This document shows positions 1 through 9,203 of a stretch of 64,000 nt of DNA, piece by piece. The DNA is from Afifella pfennigii DSM 17143 (GTDB lineage Bacteria; Pseudomonadota; Alphaproteobacteria; Rhizobiales; Afifellaceae). The notes under the pieces were generated by a model, which did not search any database, was not told the DNA's origin, and saw only the letters and a list, made by a program, of their open reading frames with translations. Each line of letters starts with the position of its first letter. Within the stretch, counting starts at the first letter, position 1. Where the stretch lies: contig NZ_JHZK01000013.1 in assembly GCF_000688515.1 (NCBI RefSeq), positions 24,929-88,928 of the forward strand. The letters are read 5' to 3'. The position numbers were made by a program, and so were the translations under genes.

Positions 1-715
1 AAGCGCCAACGGGCTTTCCGTCGGCATTCTCGACGCCGACATTTACGGGCCGTCCATGCCGCGGCTCTTGAAGATTTCCGGGCGCCCGGAGGAGGTTTCC
101 GGCCGGGTTTTGAAGCCGATGGAGAATTACGGCCTCAAGGTGATGTCGATCGGCTTCATGGTGGAGGAAGAGACGCCGATGATCTGGCGCGGCCCGATGG
201 TCATCTCGGCGCTGACGCAGATGCTGCGCGAGGTGGCCTGGGGCGATCTCGACGTTCTCGTCGTCGACATGCCGCCGGGCACCGGCGATGCGCAACTGAC
301 GATGGCGCAGCAGGTGCCGCTCGCCGGCGCCGTCATCGTGTCGACGCCGCAGGATCTGGCGCTGATCGATGCGCGCAAGGGCCTCAACATGTTCAAGCGT
401 GTGAACGTGCCCGTTCTCGGCATCGTGGAGAATATGAGCTTCTTCCTCTGCCCGCATTGCGGCGAGCGCTCCGACATTTTCGGCCATGGCGGCGCCGAGC
501 ATGAGGCAGAGCGCATCGGCGTGCCGTTCCTCGGCGCGGTGCCGCTGCATATCGACATCCGCCAGACCTCCGATGCCGGCGTGCCGGTCGTCGTCGCCGA
601 GCCGCAATCGGAGCATGCGCGCATCTACCGCCGCATCGCCGAAAGGGTGATGGAAGGGCTTGCCGAAGCAGGCGGGGAAGGGGCGCGCCGCCCGCCGAGC
701 ATCGTCGTGGAATAG
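1..715 (+). CDS. apbC: Mrp/ApbC-family Fe-S cluster carrier ATPase, 5' truncated
   Basis: This is the C-terminal part (about 237 residues) of a P-loop ATPase that carries or inserts iron-sulfur clusters in the cytosol. The open frame runs in from base 2, so the start and the Walker A region (KGGVGKS in the family) lie outside the window. Visible family marks are LDADIYGPSMPRLL at the left edge, the Walker-B-like VDMPPGTGDAQL, and the CxxC pair in FFLCPHCGERSDIFG, which binds the bridging cluster in Mrp/Nbp35 dimers. The gene ends 2 bp before a convergent MFS transporter gene. An internal ATG at 56 is not the start, because homology continues upstream of it. Confidence 0.93.
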   Translation, partial: SANGLSVGILDADIYGPSMPRLLKISGRPEEVSGRVLKPMENYGLKVMSIGFMVEEETPMIWRGPMVISALTQMLREVAWGDLDVLVVDMPPGTGDAQLTMAQQVPLAGAVIVSTPQDLALIDARKGLNMFKRVNVPVLGIVENMSFFLCPHCGERSDIFGHGGAEHEAERIGVPFLGAVPLHIDIRQTSDAGVPVVVAEPQSEHARIYRRIAERVMEGLAEAGGEGARRPPSIVVE

Positions 716-717
716 CT

Positions 718-1995
718 TCAGCGCGGCAGGCGCAACAGGGCGAGGGAGAAGAAGAGCGCTGCGAGAGCGCACACGCCCATCACCATGACGAGTGGCATCG
801 GTGTGGTGCTGCCGGCCAGCACCGCGCCGGCGATGGCGGAGACGATGGCGCCGCCGCCGATCTGGCTGGCGCCCTGCAGGCCCGCCGCTGCGCCCGCGAT
901 GTCCGTGCGCAGGCTGATGGCGCCGGCGATGGTGCTCGGCAGCACCAGCCCGTTGGCGATGCCCCCCACCCCCATCGGCAAGAAGAGCGTCGCCGGCGTG
1001 ACGATGCCGGCGAGGAAGAAGCCTGTCATGGCAACGACGGTCGCGACCAGCAGGAGAGAGCCCAGAAGCGTCATGCGCCGAACGTCGGCCCGCTCCGCGA
1101 ACCGGCCGGAGAGGAAATTGCCGAAAGCGTAACCGACGGCGATGATGGCGAACCAGCTGCCATAGGTGACCGGCGAAAGGCCGATAATGGTGTCGGCGAC
1201 ATAGGCCGCCCCGCCGAGGAAAGAGAAGAACACGGCCGTGGAAAGGCTGGAGACGGCGGTATAGGCGCGGAAGGCCGGCAGGGCGAGGAGCTCGCCGAAA
1301 TGGCGCAGCATGGCAAGAAGGCCGATCGCTTCCGCGCGCGCGTGATTGGTCTCGCTGACATCGCGCCAGGCAACGAGGAGCGTGAGCGCGCCGAGAAGGC
1401 CCATGAGCCAGAACTGTGCTTGCCAGCCGAAGACTTCCTGCAAGAGGCCGCCGACGAACGGCGCTATCATCGGGCCCATGGCGAGACCCATCGTGACATA
1501 GCCGATGACGCTCGCCGCCTTGGCGCGATCGTAAAGGTCGCGCACGATGGCCCGGCCCAAAACGATACCGGTACATCCCCCTGCCGCCTGTACGACGCGC
1601 AGCGCAACGAGGCTCTCGATCGAGGTTGCCGCGACGGCCAGAAAGCTTGCCACGGTGAAGATGGCGAGCCCTGCGAGCAGGACCGGTCGCCGCCCGAAAC
1701 GGTCCGAGAGCGGGCCGATGGCGATCTGCGAGACGGCGATGGAGGCCAAGAACAGCGACAGGACGAGCTGCACAGCGCCGAAATCTGCGTCGAACTCCAC
1801 CTGCAGCGCCGGCATGGAGGGCACGATCACGTTGATCGCGAAGGGGCTCAACGTGGAGATGATGACGAGACTGACAAGGCTTGGCCGCCGCCCCGGCTGT
1901 TGGGGGAGGGTGGCATCGGACACGGCGGAGCACATTCCCTTTCGTAGGGTGCGGGCGATGCTGCTGGAAAGAGCGTGGCCGCGGATATCACCCAT
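718..1995 (-). CDS. MFS drug-resistance transporter, Bcr/CflA type
   Basis: This is a 425-residue inner-membrane major facilitator protein with about 12 hydrophobic segments. It probably exports drugs or small metabolites with proton antiport. The loop between helices 2 and 3 carries the MFS signature GPLSDRFGRRPVLL, and the first helix region (SLVIISTLSPFAINVIVPSM) is typical of the Bcr/CflA branch. The first 20 residues are basic and unlike the family, so a start at Met21 (base 1935) is plausible. It stands alone between the convergent apbC and the same-strand EamA gene. The substrate cannot be read from the sequence. Confidence 0.85.
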   Translation of the reverse strand: MGDIRGHALSSSIARTLRKGMCSAVSDATLPQQPGRRPSLVSLVIISTLSPFAINVIVPSMPALQVEFDADFGAVQLVLSLFLASIAVSQIAIGPLSDRFGRRPVLLAGLAIFTVASFLAVAATSIESLVALRVVQAAGGCTGIVLGRAIVRDLYDRAKAASVIGYVTMGLAMGPMIAPFVGGLLQEVFGWQAQFWLMGLLGALTLLVAWRDVSETNHARAEAIGLLAMLRHFGELLALPAFRAYTAVSSLSTAVFFSFLGGAAYVADTIIGLSPVTYGSWFAIIAVGYAFGNFLSGRFAERADVRRMTLLGSLLLVATVVAMTGFFLAGIVTPATLFLPMGVGGIANGLVLPSTIAGAISLRTDIAGAAAGLQGASQIGGGAIVSAIAGAVLAGSTTPMPLVMVMGVCALAALFFSLALLRLPR

Positions 1996-2232
1996 GCGCT
2001 TCCTGCATGACGGCTATTTTTATGTCGTAAGGTCGCGGCTCTAGGGTCTGTTGAAGATCAGCACATGCTGCTGCGTTGGAGCCCCAGATCGCCCGTCAGC
2101 AGGAGCCGGGCGCGGATTTGCCATCGCAGCGTCGCTCCCCGTCGCATCTGCGCAGGCATGTCCTTGCCCATCGCTCGTTGACCTGGCCGCTTCTCGATGC
2201 GCCGTAGCCTATATGATGATCCTAAGCAGACC

Positions 2233-3156
2233 TTAGCGCGGCGGCGGGGTGGTGAGGGTGCGCGCCGCCTCCGAGGCGCCGACCTTGCGCTCGCGATAGA
2301 AGGTGTAGATGCCCGTGGCGACCAGGATCGCCGTGCCGGCGAGCAAGAGAGCGTCCGGCCAGACGCCGAAGACCAGGATCTGCAGGATCACGGCATAGAC
2401 CATCAGCGAATAGCGGAACGGTGCCACGACGCTGATATCGCCGGTGCGCATCGCCGCGATGATGAAGATATAGCCGAGCACGACACAGATGCCGGCTCCC
2501 AAGAGGATCACCAGGTCCCCCAGGCTCGGCATCACGGTCTCCTCAAAGAGCATCATCACCCCGCCGAAGAGGCCGACGGCAACCGCTGAGATCGCCGTGA
2601 CGGTGAGCGTTGAAAGCCCCCGCGGCAGGCGTTTGGAGGCAAGGTCGCGCACCGCGACGGCGCCGATCGCCAAGAGCGCCACCAGCGACCAGGCGTTGAA
2701 GCCTTCAAGGCCCGGCTGGACGATGAGAAGCGTGCCGGCGAGCCCGACGCTGATCGCCGCCCAGCGGCGTATGCCGACCTTTTCGCCGAGAAAGAGCGCC
2801 GCGCCGGCCGTCGTTGCCAGCGGCGCCACCTGCAGGATCGCGGAGGCGTTGGCTAGCGGCATACGAAACAGGGCCGAAAGATAAAGTCCGGTCGCCACGA
2901 CCTCGCCGAGGGTGCGCCAGACGAGCGTGCTATGGCGCAGAAGCTTCAGATTGGCGAAGCCACCGCGCCAGCGCGCGAGCACGATGACCACCGGCGAGAT
3001 GATGAGGCCGCGAAGGAAAATGATCTCGCCGGTCGGCAGCCTTTCGCTAACCAGCTTGACCAGCGTGTCGTTGAGGATGAAGGCCACCATCGCGGCCAGC
3101 ATATAGATGATGCCGAGACGGTTCTGACTGGCGGACGTATCGGCAGACGGGATCAC
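2233..3156 (-). CDS. EamA/DMT-superfamily transporter
   Basis: This 307-residue polytopic membrane protein has about ten short hydrophobic helices arranged as two repeats of the EamA (DUF6) unit. One repeat starts near residue 16 (GIIYMLAAMVAFILNDTLVK) and the second near residue 155. Such proteins export metabolites or amino acids, but the substrate is unknown here. The C-terminal tail is hydrophilic and basic. It sits on the minus strand between moaA (71 bp upstream) and the Bcr-like MFS gene (237 bp downstream). That 237-bp gap contains no convincing gene. Confidence 0.85.
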   Translation of the reverse strand: MIPSADTSASQNRLGIIYMLAAMVAFILNDTLVKLVSERLPTGEIIFLRGLIISPVVIVLARWRGGFANLKLLRHSTLVWRTLGEVVATGLYLSALFRMPLANASAILQVAPLATTAGAALFLGEKVGIRRWAAISVGLAGTLLIVQPGLEGFNAWSLVALLAIGAVAVRDLASKRLPRGLSTLTVTAISAVAVGLFGGVMMLFEETVMPSLGDLVILLGAGICVVLGYIFIIAAMRTGDISVVAPFRYSLMVYAVILQILVFGVWPDALLLAGTAILVATGIYTFYRERKVGASEAARTLTTPPPR

Positions 3157-3226
3157 TTGGGCGAGCAGTTTGGGGGAGCGGACGGGAAGGTGGAATGGAC
3201 GGACGGCCGCTATGGACCGCCGCCCG

Positions 3227-4216
3227 CTAGCCGCCGGTCACGCTCATATGCCGAGAAACGGCCGGCCGCTTGGTAGCCCGGTCGATAACGAAATCATGGC
3301 CCTTCGGCTTGCGCGCAATCGCCCGGTCGATGGTCTCCGAGACAAGCTCGTTGCCTTCCGAGGCGCGTAGCGGTGCCCTGAGATCGGCCGCGTCTTCCTG
3401 GCCGAGGCACATATAGAGCGTGCCCGTGCAGGTAAGCCTCACGCGATTGCAGCTCTCGCAGAAATTATGCGTCATCGGTGTGATGAAGCCGAGCCGGCCG
3501 CCAGTCTCGCCCACCTCCACATAGCGGGCCGGCCCGCCCGTCTTGAAGGGAATGTCGATGAGCGTGAATTCCTCCGCGAGACGGGAGCGCACGGTGGAGA
3601 GCGGCAGATACTGATCGGTTCGGTCGCCCTCGATCTCGCCGAGCGGCATCGTCTCGATCAGGGTGAGGTCCATGCCCTCGCCATGTGCGAAGCGGATCAT
3701 CTCCGGTATCTCCGTCTCGTTGACGTCTTTCAGCGCGACGGTGTTGAGCTTGACCTTCAAGCCAGCGGCCTGTGCGGCGCGGATGCCGGCGAACACCTTG
3801 CCGAGCTTGCCCCAGCGCGTGATGGCCTTGAATTTGTCGGGATCGAGCGTGTCGAGGGAGATATTGATGCGCTTCACGCCGGCATCGGCGAGCTCGGTGG
3901 CGAACCGCTCCAGCTGCGAGCCGTTGCTGGTCAGCGTCAGCTCTTCCAGGCGCCCGCTCTGAAGGTGGCGGCCGAGCTGTCGAAAGAGCCACATGATGTC
4001 GCGCCGCACCAGCGGCTCGCCGCCTGTAATCCTCAGCTTCCTGACGCCCTTGTCGATGAAGACGGAGGTCAGCCGGTCGAGCTCCTCAAGCGTCAGCAGG
4101 TCGCGCTTGGGCAGGAAGGTCATGTCTTCCGCCATGCAATAGACGCACCGGAAGTCGCAGCGGTCGGTGACGGAGATGCGCAGATAGGAAATCGCTCGCC
4201 CGAAGGGGTCGATCAT
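3227..4216 (-). CDS. moaA: GTP 3',8-cyclase MoaA
   Basis: This radical-SAM enzyme starts molybdenum cofactor synthesis by converting GTP to 3',8-cyclo-GTP. With Met at base 4216 it is 329 residues long. The radical-SAM cluster is CDFRCVYC (Cys20, 24, 27), the second cluster is [12 protein letters not shown] followed by YMC, and the chain ends in the Gly-Gly needed for activity. The frame is open upstream to a TTG at 4312. A TTG at 4252 follows a GAGGTC element and could be the true start, adding 12 residues. No other moa gene is adjacent, so the cofactor pathway is scattered. Confidence 0.93.
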   Translation of the reverse strand: MIDPFGRAISYLRISVTDRCDFRCVYCMAEDMTFLPKRDLLTLEELDRLTSVFIDKGVRKLRITGGEPLVRRDIMWLFRQLGRHLQSGRLEELTLTSNGSQLERFATELADAGVKRINISLDTLDPDKFKAITRWGKLGKVFAGIRAAQAAGLKVKLNTVALKDVNETEIPEMIRFAHGEGMDLTLIETMPLGEIEGDRTDQYLPLSTVRSRLAEEFTLIDIPFKTGGPARYVEVGETGGRLGFITPMTHNFCESCNRVRLTCTGTLYMCLGQEDAADLRAPLRASEGNELVSETIDRAIARKPKGHDFVIDRATKRPAVSRHMSVTGG

Positions 4217-4414
4217 CGGGGCTACACGGCTGGTCTCAGGGGAAATGCTCAATTCGACCTCGCTGCCCGCCCGTTCCGGCGGTTTTGCGCGCAGGCCTTG
4301 CCGGGCTGACAAGACGCTGAGCGTGCTTATATCAGCTCAATCTATGCATCGTGGCAGCCGCGTCAAACCCATCAAAGATGGAGCGCGGCGCGCCGAATTC
4401 GCGAACAAGGAGAG

Positions 4415-4777
4415 ATGATGGCCGAGCCCTGGCCCACCGAGATCCGTTTGAAGAAGGACCGCAGGACGTTGGCCGTGAGCTTCGACGACGGCGAGGCTTT
4501 CGCGCTAGCGGCGGAATATCTGCGCGTTTTCTCGCCCTCCGCCGAGGTGCAGGGCCATTCGCCGGCCGAACGCAAGGTCGTCGGCGGCAAGCAGGCGGTG
4601 GAGATTCTCCAGGTCGCGCCGGTCGGCAATTACGCCGTGCGTCTCGTTTTCGACGACATGCACAATTCCGGGATTTACTCCTGGAGCTACCTCTACCGGC
4701 TCGGCCGCGACCGCGAGGCGCTATGGCCGGCCTATCTCGCCGAGCTGGAGGAGAAGGGGCTCAGCCGGGGCGCCTGA
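4415..4777 (+). CDS. DUF971 domain protein
   Basis: This small cytosolic protein (120 residues) belongs to the DUF971 family, which matches the N-terminal domain of gamma-butyrobetaine hydroxylases and occurs as a stand-alone protein in many proteobacteria. It carries the family pattern of an early WPTEIRL strand, AEYLRVFSPSAEVQGH, then the YAVRLVFDD and SGIYSW motifs near the C-terminus. In related organisms such proteins sit near Mrp/ApbC or molybdenum cofactor genes, as here, and a role in Fe-S or metal handling has been suggested but is not shown. A clear AAGGAG lies just upstream of the ATG pair at 4415/4418. Confidence 0.87.
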   Translation: MMAEPWPTEIRLKKDRRTLAVSFDDGEAFALAAEYLRVFSPSAEVQGHSPAERKVVGGKQAVEILQVAPVGNYAVRLVFDDMHNSGIYSWSYLYRLGRDREALWPAYLAELEEKGLSRGA

Positions 4778-4794
4778 AATGGCGCGATGAGCAT

Positions 4795-4824
4795 AAAAAA
4801 AACGGCCGACGAAGGCGCCGGCCG
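4795..4824 (-). terminator. Intrinsic terminator of the L,D-transpeptidase gene
   Basis: Read on the minus strand, a 9-bp GC-rich stem (4816-4824 with 4803-4811, one G-U pair) closes a four-base loop and is followed directly by eight T residues (4795-4802). It begins 23 bp after the transpeptidase stop codon. The same hairpin read on the plus strand lacks a U-run after it, so it is probably one-directional. Confidence 0.85.
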
Positions 4825-4847
4825 CCTGCTGCCTTGCTGAGACGAGT

Positions 4848-5450
4848 TCAGTGGCGCACGACCACCTTCGTGCCGACATTGACCCGCTCGTAGAGGTCCG
4901 TCACGTCGTCGTTGGTCATGCGGATGCAGCCGGAGGAAACCGCCTGACCGATCGTCCAGGGCTCGTTGGAGCCGTGGATGCGGTAGAGCGTGGAGCCGAT
5001 ATAGAGGGCGCGCGCGCCGAGCGGATTGTTCGGGCCGCCTTCCATATAGGACGGCAGGCCAGGCTGGCGCTTGCGCATGGCCGGCGGCGGGGTCCAGCCC
5101 GGCCATTCCGCCTTGCGGGTGATGCGGTGCGTGCCGGACCACTGGAAGCCCTCGCGGCCGACCCCGACGCCGTATTTCAGCGCCTTACCGTTACCGATCA
5201 CGTAGTAGAGACGGCGCTCGCTGGTATCGACGATGATGGTGTTGGCGCCATAGGGCCCATCGTAGTTGATGACTTCCTTCTTGACGGGCGACTTGCCTCG
5301 ATAGCGCGCCCCCGGGCCGAAATCGACCCAGGTGCGCGACACGGGGTCGAAAAAGCGAGCCGTCGGTTGAGCCGACACCTGCGGCGCCACGGTGGAGAGG
5401 GTGATGGCGACAACGGCGGCCATCGCCGCCATCAGACCAAGCTTCTTCAT
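4848..5450 (-). CDS. L,D-transpeptidase (YkuD domain), exported
   Basis: This 200-residue periplasmic enzyme cross-links peptidoglycan stem peptides (3-3 links) or attaches proteins to them. It has an N-terminal signal peptide (KKLGLMAAMAAVVAITLS, cleavage near residue 27) and a YkuD catalytic domain from about residue 70. The active-site signature is HGSN (His159) followed by SSGCIRM with the nucleophile Cys175. Length and layout match the common alphaproteobacterial ErfK/YbiS/YcfS/YnhG paralogues, of which most genomes have many copies. It is transcribed away from purU, with a 276-bp divergent gap that holds a perfect palindrome, and it ends in a strong intrinsic terminator. Confidence 0.92.
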   Translation of the reverse strand: MKKLGLMAAMAAVVAITLSTVAPQVSAQPTARFFDPVSRTWVDFGPGARYRGKSPVKKEVINYDGPYGANTIIVDTSERRLYYVIGNGKALKYGVGVGREGFQWSGTHRITRKAEWPGWTPPPAMRKRQPGLPSYMEGGPNNPLGARALYIGSTLYRIHGSNEPWTIGQAVSSGCIRMTNDDVTDLYERVNVGTKVVVRH

Positions 5451-5569
5451 TATCGTCCCCGCGAGACTGGCGATATTGTCAATGCTCTAAGGTGTGAGGC
5501 GAATCATCGCCTCAAGGCAAGTCGAAGGTAGGCGGATCGCATCTTCGTGAACGCTTTTTGCCGGCCTAT

Positions 5570-5585
5570 GTGTCCGGCCGGACAC
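5570..5585. promoter_or_regulatory. Perfect 16-bp palindrome between divergent genes
   Basis: GTGTCCGGCCGGACAC is a perfect 16-bp inverted repeat in the gap between the minus-strand L,D-transpeptidase gene and plus-strand purU. It lies about 120 bp from the former start and 141 bp from the latter. Its position and symmetry fit a transcription-factor operator, but no regulator can be assigned. It could also be chance in GC-rich DNA. Confidence 0.4.
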
Positions 5586-5726
5586 GCGCGCGCAAGATGG
5601 AAGCGCATTCTGGCACCTTGCGCTTTTTGGGCCAGTGTGGCGCGGGCGGCCTTTTGCCGGGCGTTCCCGGCCGCTACCTCCGCGATTTGGAGCCGCATAC
5701 AGAAGTGGCAAGAGCCGGGGCGCAAC

Positions 5727-6584
5727 ATGACCGACTTCATCCTCACCCTTTCCTGCCCGAACCGGCCCGGCATCGTCGCCGCGGTCGCCACCGCCTTGGT
5801 TTCCAACGGTTACGACATCTTGGAAGCGCAGCAGTTCGACGATAGCGAGACGGGCCATTTCTTCATGCGCGTCCTCTTCAAGCCGGCGGTGGAGGAGGCC
5901 GAGCTCGCCGCGTTCCGCGCCGCCATGGAAGGCATCGCCGAACGCTTTTCCATGGCATTTACCCTGCGCGACCGCAGCATCAGGCGTCGGGTGATGATCC
6001 TGGTCTCCAAATTCGATCACTGCCTGGCCGACCTCCTCTATCGCTGGCGTATCGGCGAATTGCCGATGGAGGTGACGGCGATCGTCTCAAACCATCCGCG
6101 CGAGGCGTTGAGCCTGCCGGAGCTCAACGAGCTGCCCTTCCACCACCTGCCGGTGAGGCCGGAGACCAAGGCCGAGCAGGAAGCCGCCCTGGAGGAGCTG
6201 ATCGCTGCGAGCGATACGGAGCTCGTCGTCCTTGCCCGGTATATGCAGGTTCTGTCCGACGGTCTTGCGGAGCGGCTCGCCGGGCGCTGCATCAACATCC
6301 ATCATTCCTTCCTGCCGGGCTTCAAAGGCGCCAAGCCCTACCACCAGGCGCATCGGCGAGGCGTCAAGCTGATCGGGGCGACGGCGCATTTCGTCACCCC
6401 CGACCTCGACGAGGGCCCGATCATCGAGCAGGACGTGGAACGCATCAGCCACCGCAACCGCCCGGACGATCTCGTTGCCAAGGGCCGCGACATCGAGCGC
6501 CGGGTCCTGGCGCGGGCGCTGCGCTACGTTCTGGAAGACCGGGTGATCGTCTTCGGCAACAAGACCGTGGTCTTCACCGATTGA
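5727..6584 (+). CDS. purU: Formyltetrahydrofolate deformylase
   Basis: This enzyme hydrolyses 10-formyl-THF to formate and THF, balancing one-carbon pools and supplying formate. It has 285 residues: an N-terminal ACT domain ([19 protein letters not shown], about residues 5-85) and a formyltransferase-fold catalytic domain. The latter holds the catalytic set in [17 protein letters not shown] and [12 protein letters not shown]. The frame is open 60 codons further upstream, but similarity begins exactly at [11 protein letters not shown], so the ATG at 5727 is chosen. It is a single gene with no obvious operon partner. Confidence 0.95.
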   Translation: MTDFILTLSCPNRPGIVAAVATALVSNGYDILEAQQFDDSETGHFFMRVLFKPAVEEAELAAFRAAMEGIAERFSMAFTLRDRSIRRRVMILVSKFDHCLADLLYRWRIGELPMEVTAIVSNHPREALSLPELNELPFHHLPVRPETKAEQEAALEELIAASDTELVVLARYMQVLSDGLAERLAGRCINIHHSFLPGFKGAKPYHQAHRRGVKLIGATAHFVTPDLDEGPIIEQDVERISHRNRPDDLVAKGRDIERRVLARALRYVLEDRVIVFGNKTVVFTD

Positions 6585-6630
6585 GCCGTCGGCGGCGCGA
6601 GATGCTCCGCCAGCGGGAGCGGCGGCGTGC

Positions 6631-7257
6631 TTAGAGATAGTCCCTCAGCATCTCGCCGATGGCCCGCCGCTCGCGCCGCGAGCGGATCTGGGCCGAACCG
6701 ACGCTGGTCGGGCAGATTTCGATGCGCCCCTTGTCGTCCGCTCTGAGCAGGAAGGTGCGCCGCGCCCCGACGAGGAAGTCGTCGGCGCCGTAGACGGCGA
6801 CGGCGGTCAGCTCGAAGGATCGCACCTGGGAGGTCCAGTCGCCTGAGGGTATATCCCCGTCCTCCTGCTCGCCGATCTGCCGGATGAGATCGCCGAAAGT
6901 GCCGATATCGAGGTATTCCCCCGATTGCAGCGGGCCTTGCTTGAAGATGGAGCGCGGATCGCCCTGCATCGCCTCGTCGAGATCGCGCAGATCGGTGAGA
7001 GCGCGGTGATAGGAGCGCTCCGCGGTCGTGATCGTGGCGATGATGCTGGTCAGGTAGATTGCATCGGCGCTCATATTGCTGATCAGGCAATGCGCTCCCA
7101 GCCCCCTGCCGGCACCGCGGTTGATGAGGATGGTCGAACGGCGCTGTCGTCGGAAGCCGCTGACGATGAGCTGCAGATAGACGACCCAGACCAGCAGCGT
7201 GCCGGTCGAGGTGACGACCGTCAGCGCGCGGCTGTTCTCCGTCATCCAGGCCCACAT
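6631..7257 (-). CDS. Hypothetical membrane-anchored protein
   Basis: I do not recognise a family. The 208-residue product has one N-terminal membrane segment (about residues 13-33, VVTSTGTLLVWVVYLQLIVS), a basic stretch RRQRR just after it, then a soluble domain of mixed helix and strand (ILINRGAGRGLGAHCLISN... and RTFLLRADDKGRIEICP). The charge pattern suggests N-out with a cytoplasmic domain. Codon use matches the neighbours, and the frame is clean over 627 bp between purU and tRNA-Val. Short anchored proteins of this kind in rhizobia have been seen beside transport genes, but nothing here supports a role. Confidence 0.7.
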   Translation of the reverse strand: MWAWMTENSRALTVVTSTGTLLVWVVYLQLIVSGFRRQRRSTILINRGAGRGLGAHCLISNMSADAIYLTSIIATITTAERSYHRALTDLRDLDEAMQGDPRSIFKQGPLQSGEYLDIGTFGDLIRQIGEQEDGDIPSGDWTSQVRSFELTAVAVYGADDFLVGARRTFLLRADDKGRIEICPTSVGSAQIRSRRERRAIGEMLRDYL

Positions 7258-7435
7258 GGCTTACGCTCCGGCGAAGCTTAGGGGGCGCTCATTCTTGCTA
7301 GCGCATACGCTGGGCATCTCGCCTCCGCCTTCGTATCGGGGAGGCAAACAACGCGGCGGGCAAGAAGTTTCCTTCTCGCAGCAAGAGATGGCGCGAGCGG
7401 CGGCCGCGTGAGCGAACGACGATCTTCGCGTTGAT

Positions 7436-7466
7436 GATGTACGAAGTTGACGATGTACGAAGCTGA
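7436..7466. repeat. Two-copy short tandem repeat beside tRNA-Val
   Basis: A 15-base unit, GATGTACGAAGTTGA at 7436-7450, recurs at 7452-7466 with one change (C for T), a period of 16 bases. It lies just downstream (minus strand) of the tRNA 3' end. The function is unknown; slippage or a tRNA-trailer duplication would explain it. Confidence 0.6.
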
Positions 7467-7472
7467 AACCGA

Positions 7473-7547
7473 TGGTGGGCGCGACAGGGATTGAACCTGT
7501 GACCCCTGCCGTGTGAAGGCAGTGCTCTCCCGCTGAGCTACGCGCCC
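7473..7547 (-). tRNA. tRNA-Val (anticodon CAC)
   Basis: Read on the minus strand, a full cloverleaf is visible: a 7-bp acceptor stem GGGCGCG/CGCGCCC, D-arm GCTCAGCGGGAGAGC, anticodon stem CTGCC/GGCAG with loop TTCACAC giving anticodon CAC (plus-strand 7513-7515), and T-arm with GGTTCAATCC. The 3' CCA is encoded (7473-7475). The anticodon reads GUG valine codons. Total length is 75 bases. Confidence 0.97.
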
Positions 7548-7626
7548 GGATCGTTTCGGCATGTGGCATGGCCCGGCCTTCCGGTCAAGCCAAACGGGCT
7601 CCGCGGAGTCCGTGATGCGCTTTCGT

Positions 7627-8304
7627 CTATTGCGGTTGGGCGAGGAGCGCGCTCGCCCGCGCAACGGTAAGCTCGCGATAATGGTGGAGAACGTCGTCGG
7701 GCGAAAGCTCGGCGATCGGCCGGTCGCTGTAGCCGAAGGAAACGCCGATCACCTTGACCCCGGCCGCGCGCGCCGCGCCGATATCGGCGGCGGAATCGCC
7801 GATCATGACCGCGCGCGCGATCTCACCGCCGGCCGCCGCGACGGTGGCCTCAAGATGGCCCGGATCGGGCTTTTTTCGCTCCACCGCGTCGACGCCGAGA
7901 ACGGCTCTGAAGCGCGGCGCGATGCCGAGCTTTTCCAGAAGCAGCCTGGAGGCATCGGTGCGCTTGTTGGTGCACACGGCAAAGCCCCAGCCGGCCTCCT
8001 CCAGCCGGTCGAGCGCTTCAAGAACGCCCGGAAACGGTCGGCTGTTGACGCAGATATTCTGACCGTAATGCTCCAGAAACAGCTCAAACAGCCGGTCGAG
8101 CTGGCTTTCCTCCACGATGGCGCCGGCGCGCGCCGCGCCTGCGGCGATCATCCTGCGGGCGCCGCCGGAGATGAAGGGCATGATCTCCTTGGCCGGGGCT
8201 GGCGGCAGGCCCTGCTGCGCCAGGACATGGTTCAAGGTGGCCATCAGGTCCGGGGCGGTGTCGACGAGGGTTCCGTCGAGGTCGAAGACGAGGATCGCGT
8301 TCAT
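7627..8304 (-). CDS. gph: Phosphoglycolate phosphatase, HAD family
   Basis: This HAD-family phosphatase hydrolyses 2-phosphoglycolate, which arises from DNA repair or photorespiratory chemistry, to glycolate. The 225-residue protein starts with the nucleophile motif [10 protein letters not shown] (Asp8, Asp10). It then shows a helical cap domain, motif II VCTNK, and the metal-binding motif [16 protein letters not shown]. The conserved Lys lies in [10 protein letters not shown]. The frame is open far upstream through the start of rpiA, but the family start [11 protein letters not shown] at 8304 is unmistakable. It is divergent from rpiA with 132 bp between the start codons, so both carbon-metabolism genes may share a promoter region. 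Confidence 0.92.
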   Translation of the reverse strand: MNAILVFDLDGTLVDTAPDLMATLNHVLAQQGLPPAPAKEIMPFISGGARRMIAAGAARAGAIVEESQLDRLFELFLEHYGQNICVNSRPFPGVLEALDRLEEAGWGFAVCTNKRTDASRLLLEKLGIAPRFRAVLGVDAVERKKPDPGHLEATVAAAGGEIARAVMIGDSAADIGAARAAGVKVIGVSFGYSDRPIAELSPDDVLHHYRELTVARASALLAQPQ

Positions 8305-8436
8305 GGAAGGCTCGCTATCCGACCCCCGGGCGGGAAGCAAGCGGGCGTGGCGGCGCGCACTCTGCCGCCTTGGAACGCCAAACGACGCATGATACGCCGA
8401 GCTTGCAAACGCGAAAACGGCGGGGGAGGGGCGGCG

Positions 8437-9141
8437 ATGGCCGATCATCTGAAGGAGCAGGCGGCGGCTGCCGCCTTGGAGGCGGTGCAGGACGGCATGC
8501 GGCTCGGTCTCGGCACCGGCTCCACCGCCGCCTGGTTCGTGCACCTGCTCGGCGACAGGGTCCGCGCCGGGCTGAACGTCGTCGGCGTGCCGACCTCCGA
8601 GGCGACGCGCCGCCAGGCCGTGGACGAGGGCATTGAGCTGACCAGCCTCGATGAGATCGACGCGCTCGACCTCACCGTCGACGGTGCCGACGAAATCGGC
8701 CCCGGCCTTGCCCTTATCAAGGGCGGCGGGGGGGCGCTGTTGCGCGAGAAGATCGTCGCTGCCGCCTCCGCCCGCATGATCGTCATCGCCGACGCCTCCA
8801 AGCAGGTCGATGAGCTGGGGGCGTTTCATCTACCCATCGAGGTAGTGCATTTCGGCCGCAAGGCGACCGAGCGAGCGGTGTCCGAGCTGGCGGCGGGTCT
8901 CGGCCTCACCGGTCCCTTGCGGTGGCGCATGGCTGGCGGCGAGTTCTTCGCCACCGATGAGGGGCATTTGATTCTCGACGCATCTTTTGGCCGCATTCCT
9001 GATCCACAGGCGCTTGCGGACGGCTTGGCGCACATTCCGGGCGTCGTGGAGCACGGCCTCTTCCTGGGACTGGCCGACGAAGCGCTCATCGCCACGCATG
9101 AAGGCGTCAAAAGACTGTCCGGCGAGCCGTCACGGGCGTGA
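8437..9141 (+). CDS. rpiA: Ribose-5-phosphate isomerase A
   Basis: This enzyme interconverts ribose-5-phosphate and ribulose-5-phosphate in the pentose phosphate pathway. The protein is 234 residues with the RpiA signatures [11 protein letters not shown] (phosphate loop), [12 protein letters not shown] with the catalytic Asp, and [13 protein letters not shown] with the catalytic Lys. The start at 8437 follows GGGGAGGGG and matches the family N-terminus. It is divergent from gph and is followed 62 bp later by an exported DUF2059 protein. Confidence 0.96.
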   Translation: MADHLKEQAAAAALEAVQDGMRLGLGTGSTAAWFVHLLGDRVRAGLNVVGVPTSEATRRQAVDEGIELTSLDEIDALDLTVDGADEIGPGLALIKGGGGALLREKIVAAASARMIVIADASKQVDELGAFHLPIEVVHFGRKATERAVSELAAGLGLTGPLRWRMAGGEFFATDEGHLILDASFGRIPDPQALADGLAHIPGVVEHGLFLGLADEALIATHEGVKRLSGEPSRA

Positions 9142-9203
9142 CGGGCAGCAGCTTTTCCGTTATCGACGGCGCGTCACGCGTCGGCAGAGACCAGGAGACC
9201 TTC

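Noticed and set aside
1996..2232. Small frame at 2051-2236 in the gap after the Bcr-like gene
   Set aside because: The Cys/Ala-rich 61-residue frame lacks a ribosome binding site and looks random.
4217..4312. N-terminal extension of moaA to the TTG at 4312
   Set aside because: Family similarity starts at or just before [12 protein letters not shown]; the extra residues are not conserved-looking. A TTG at 4252 with GAGGTC remains possible.
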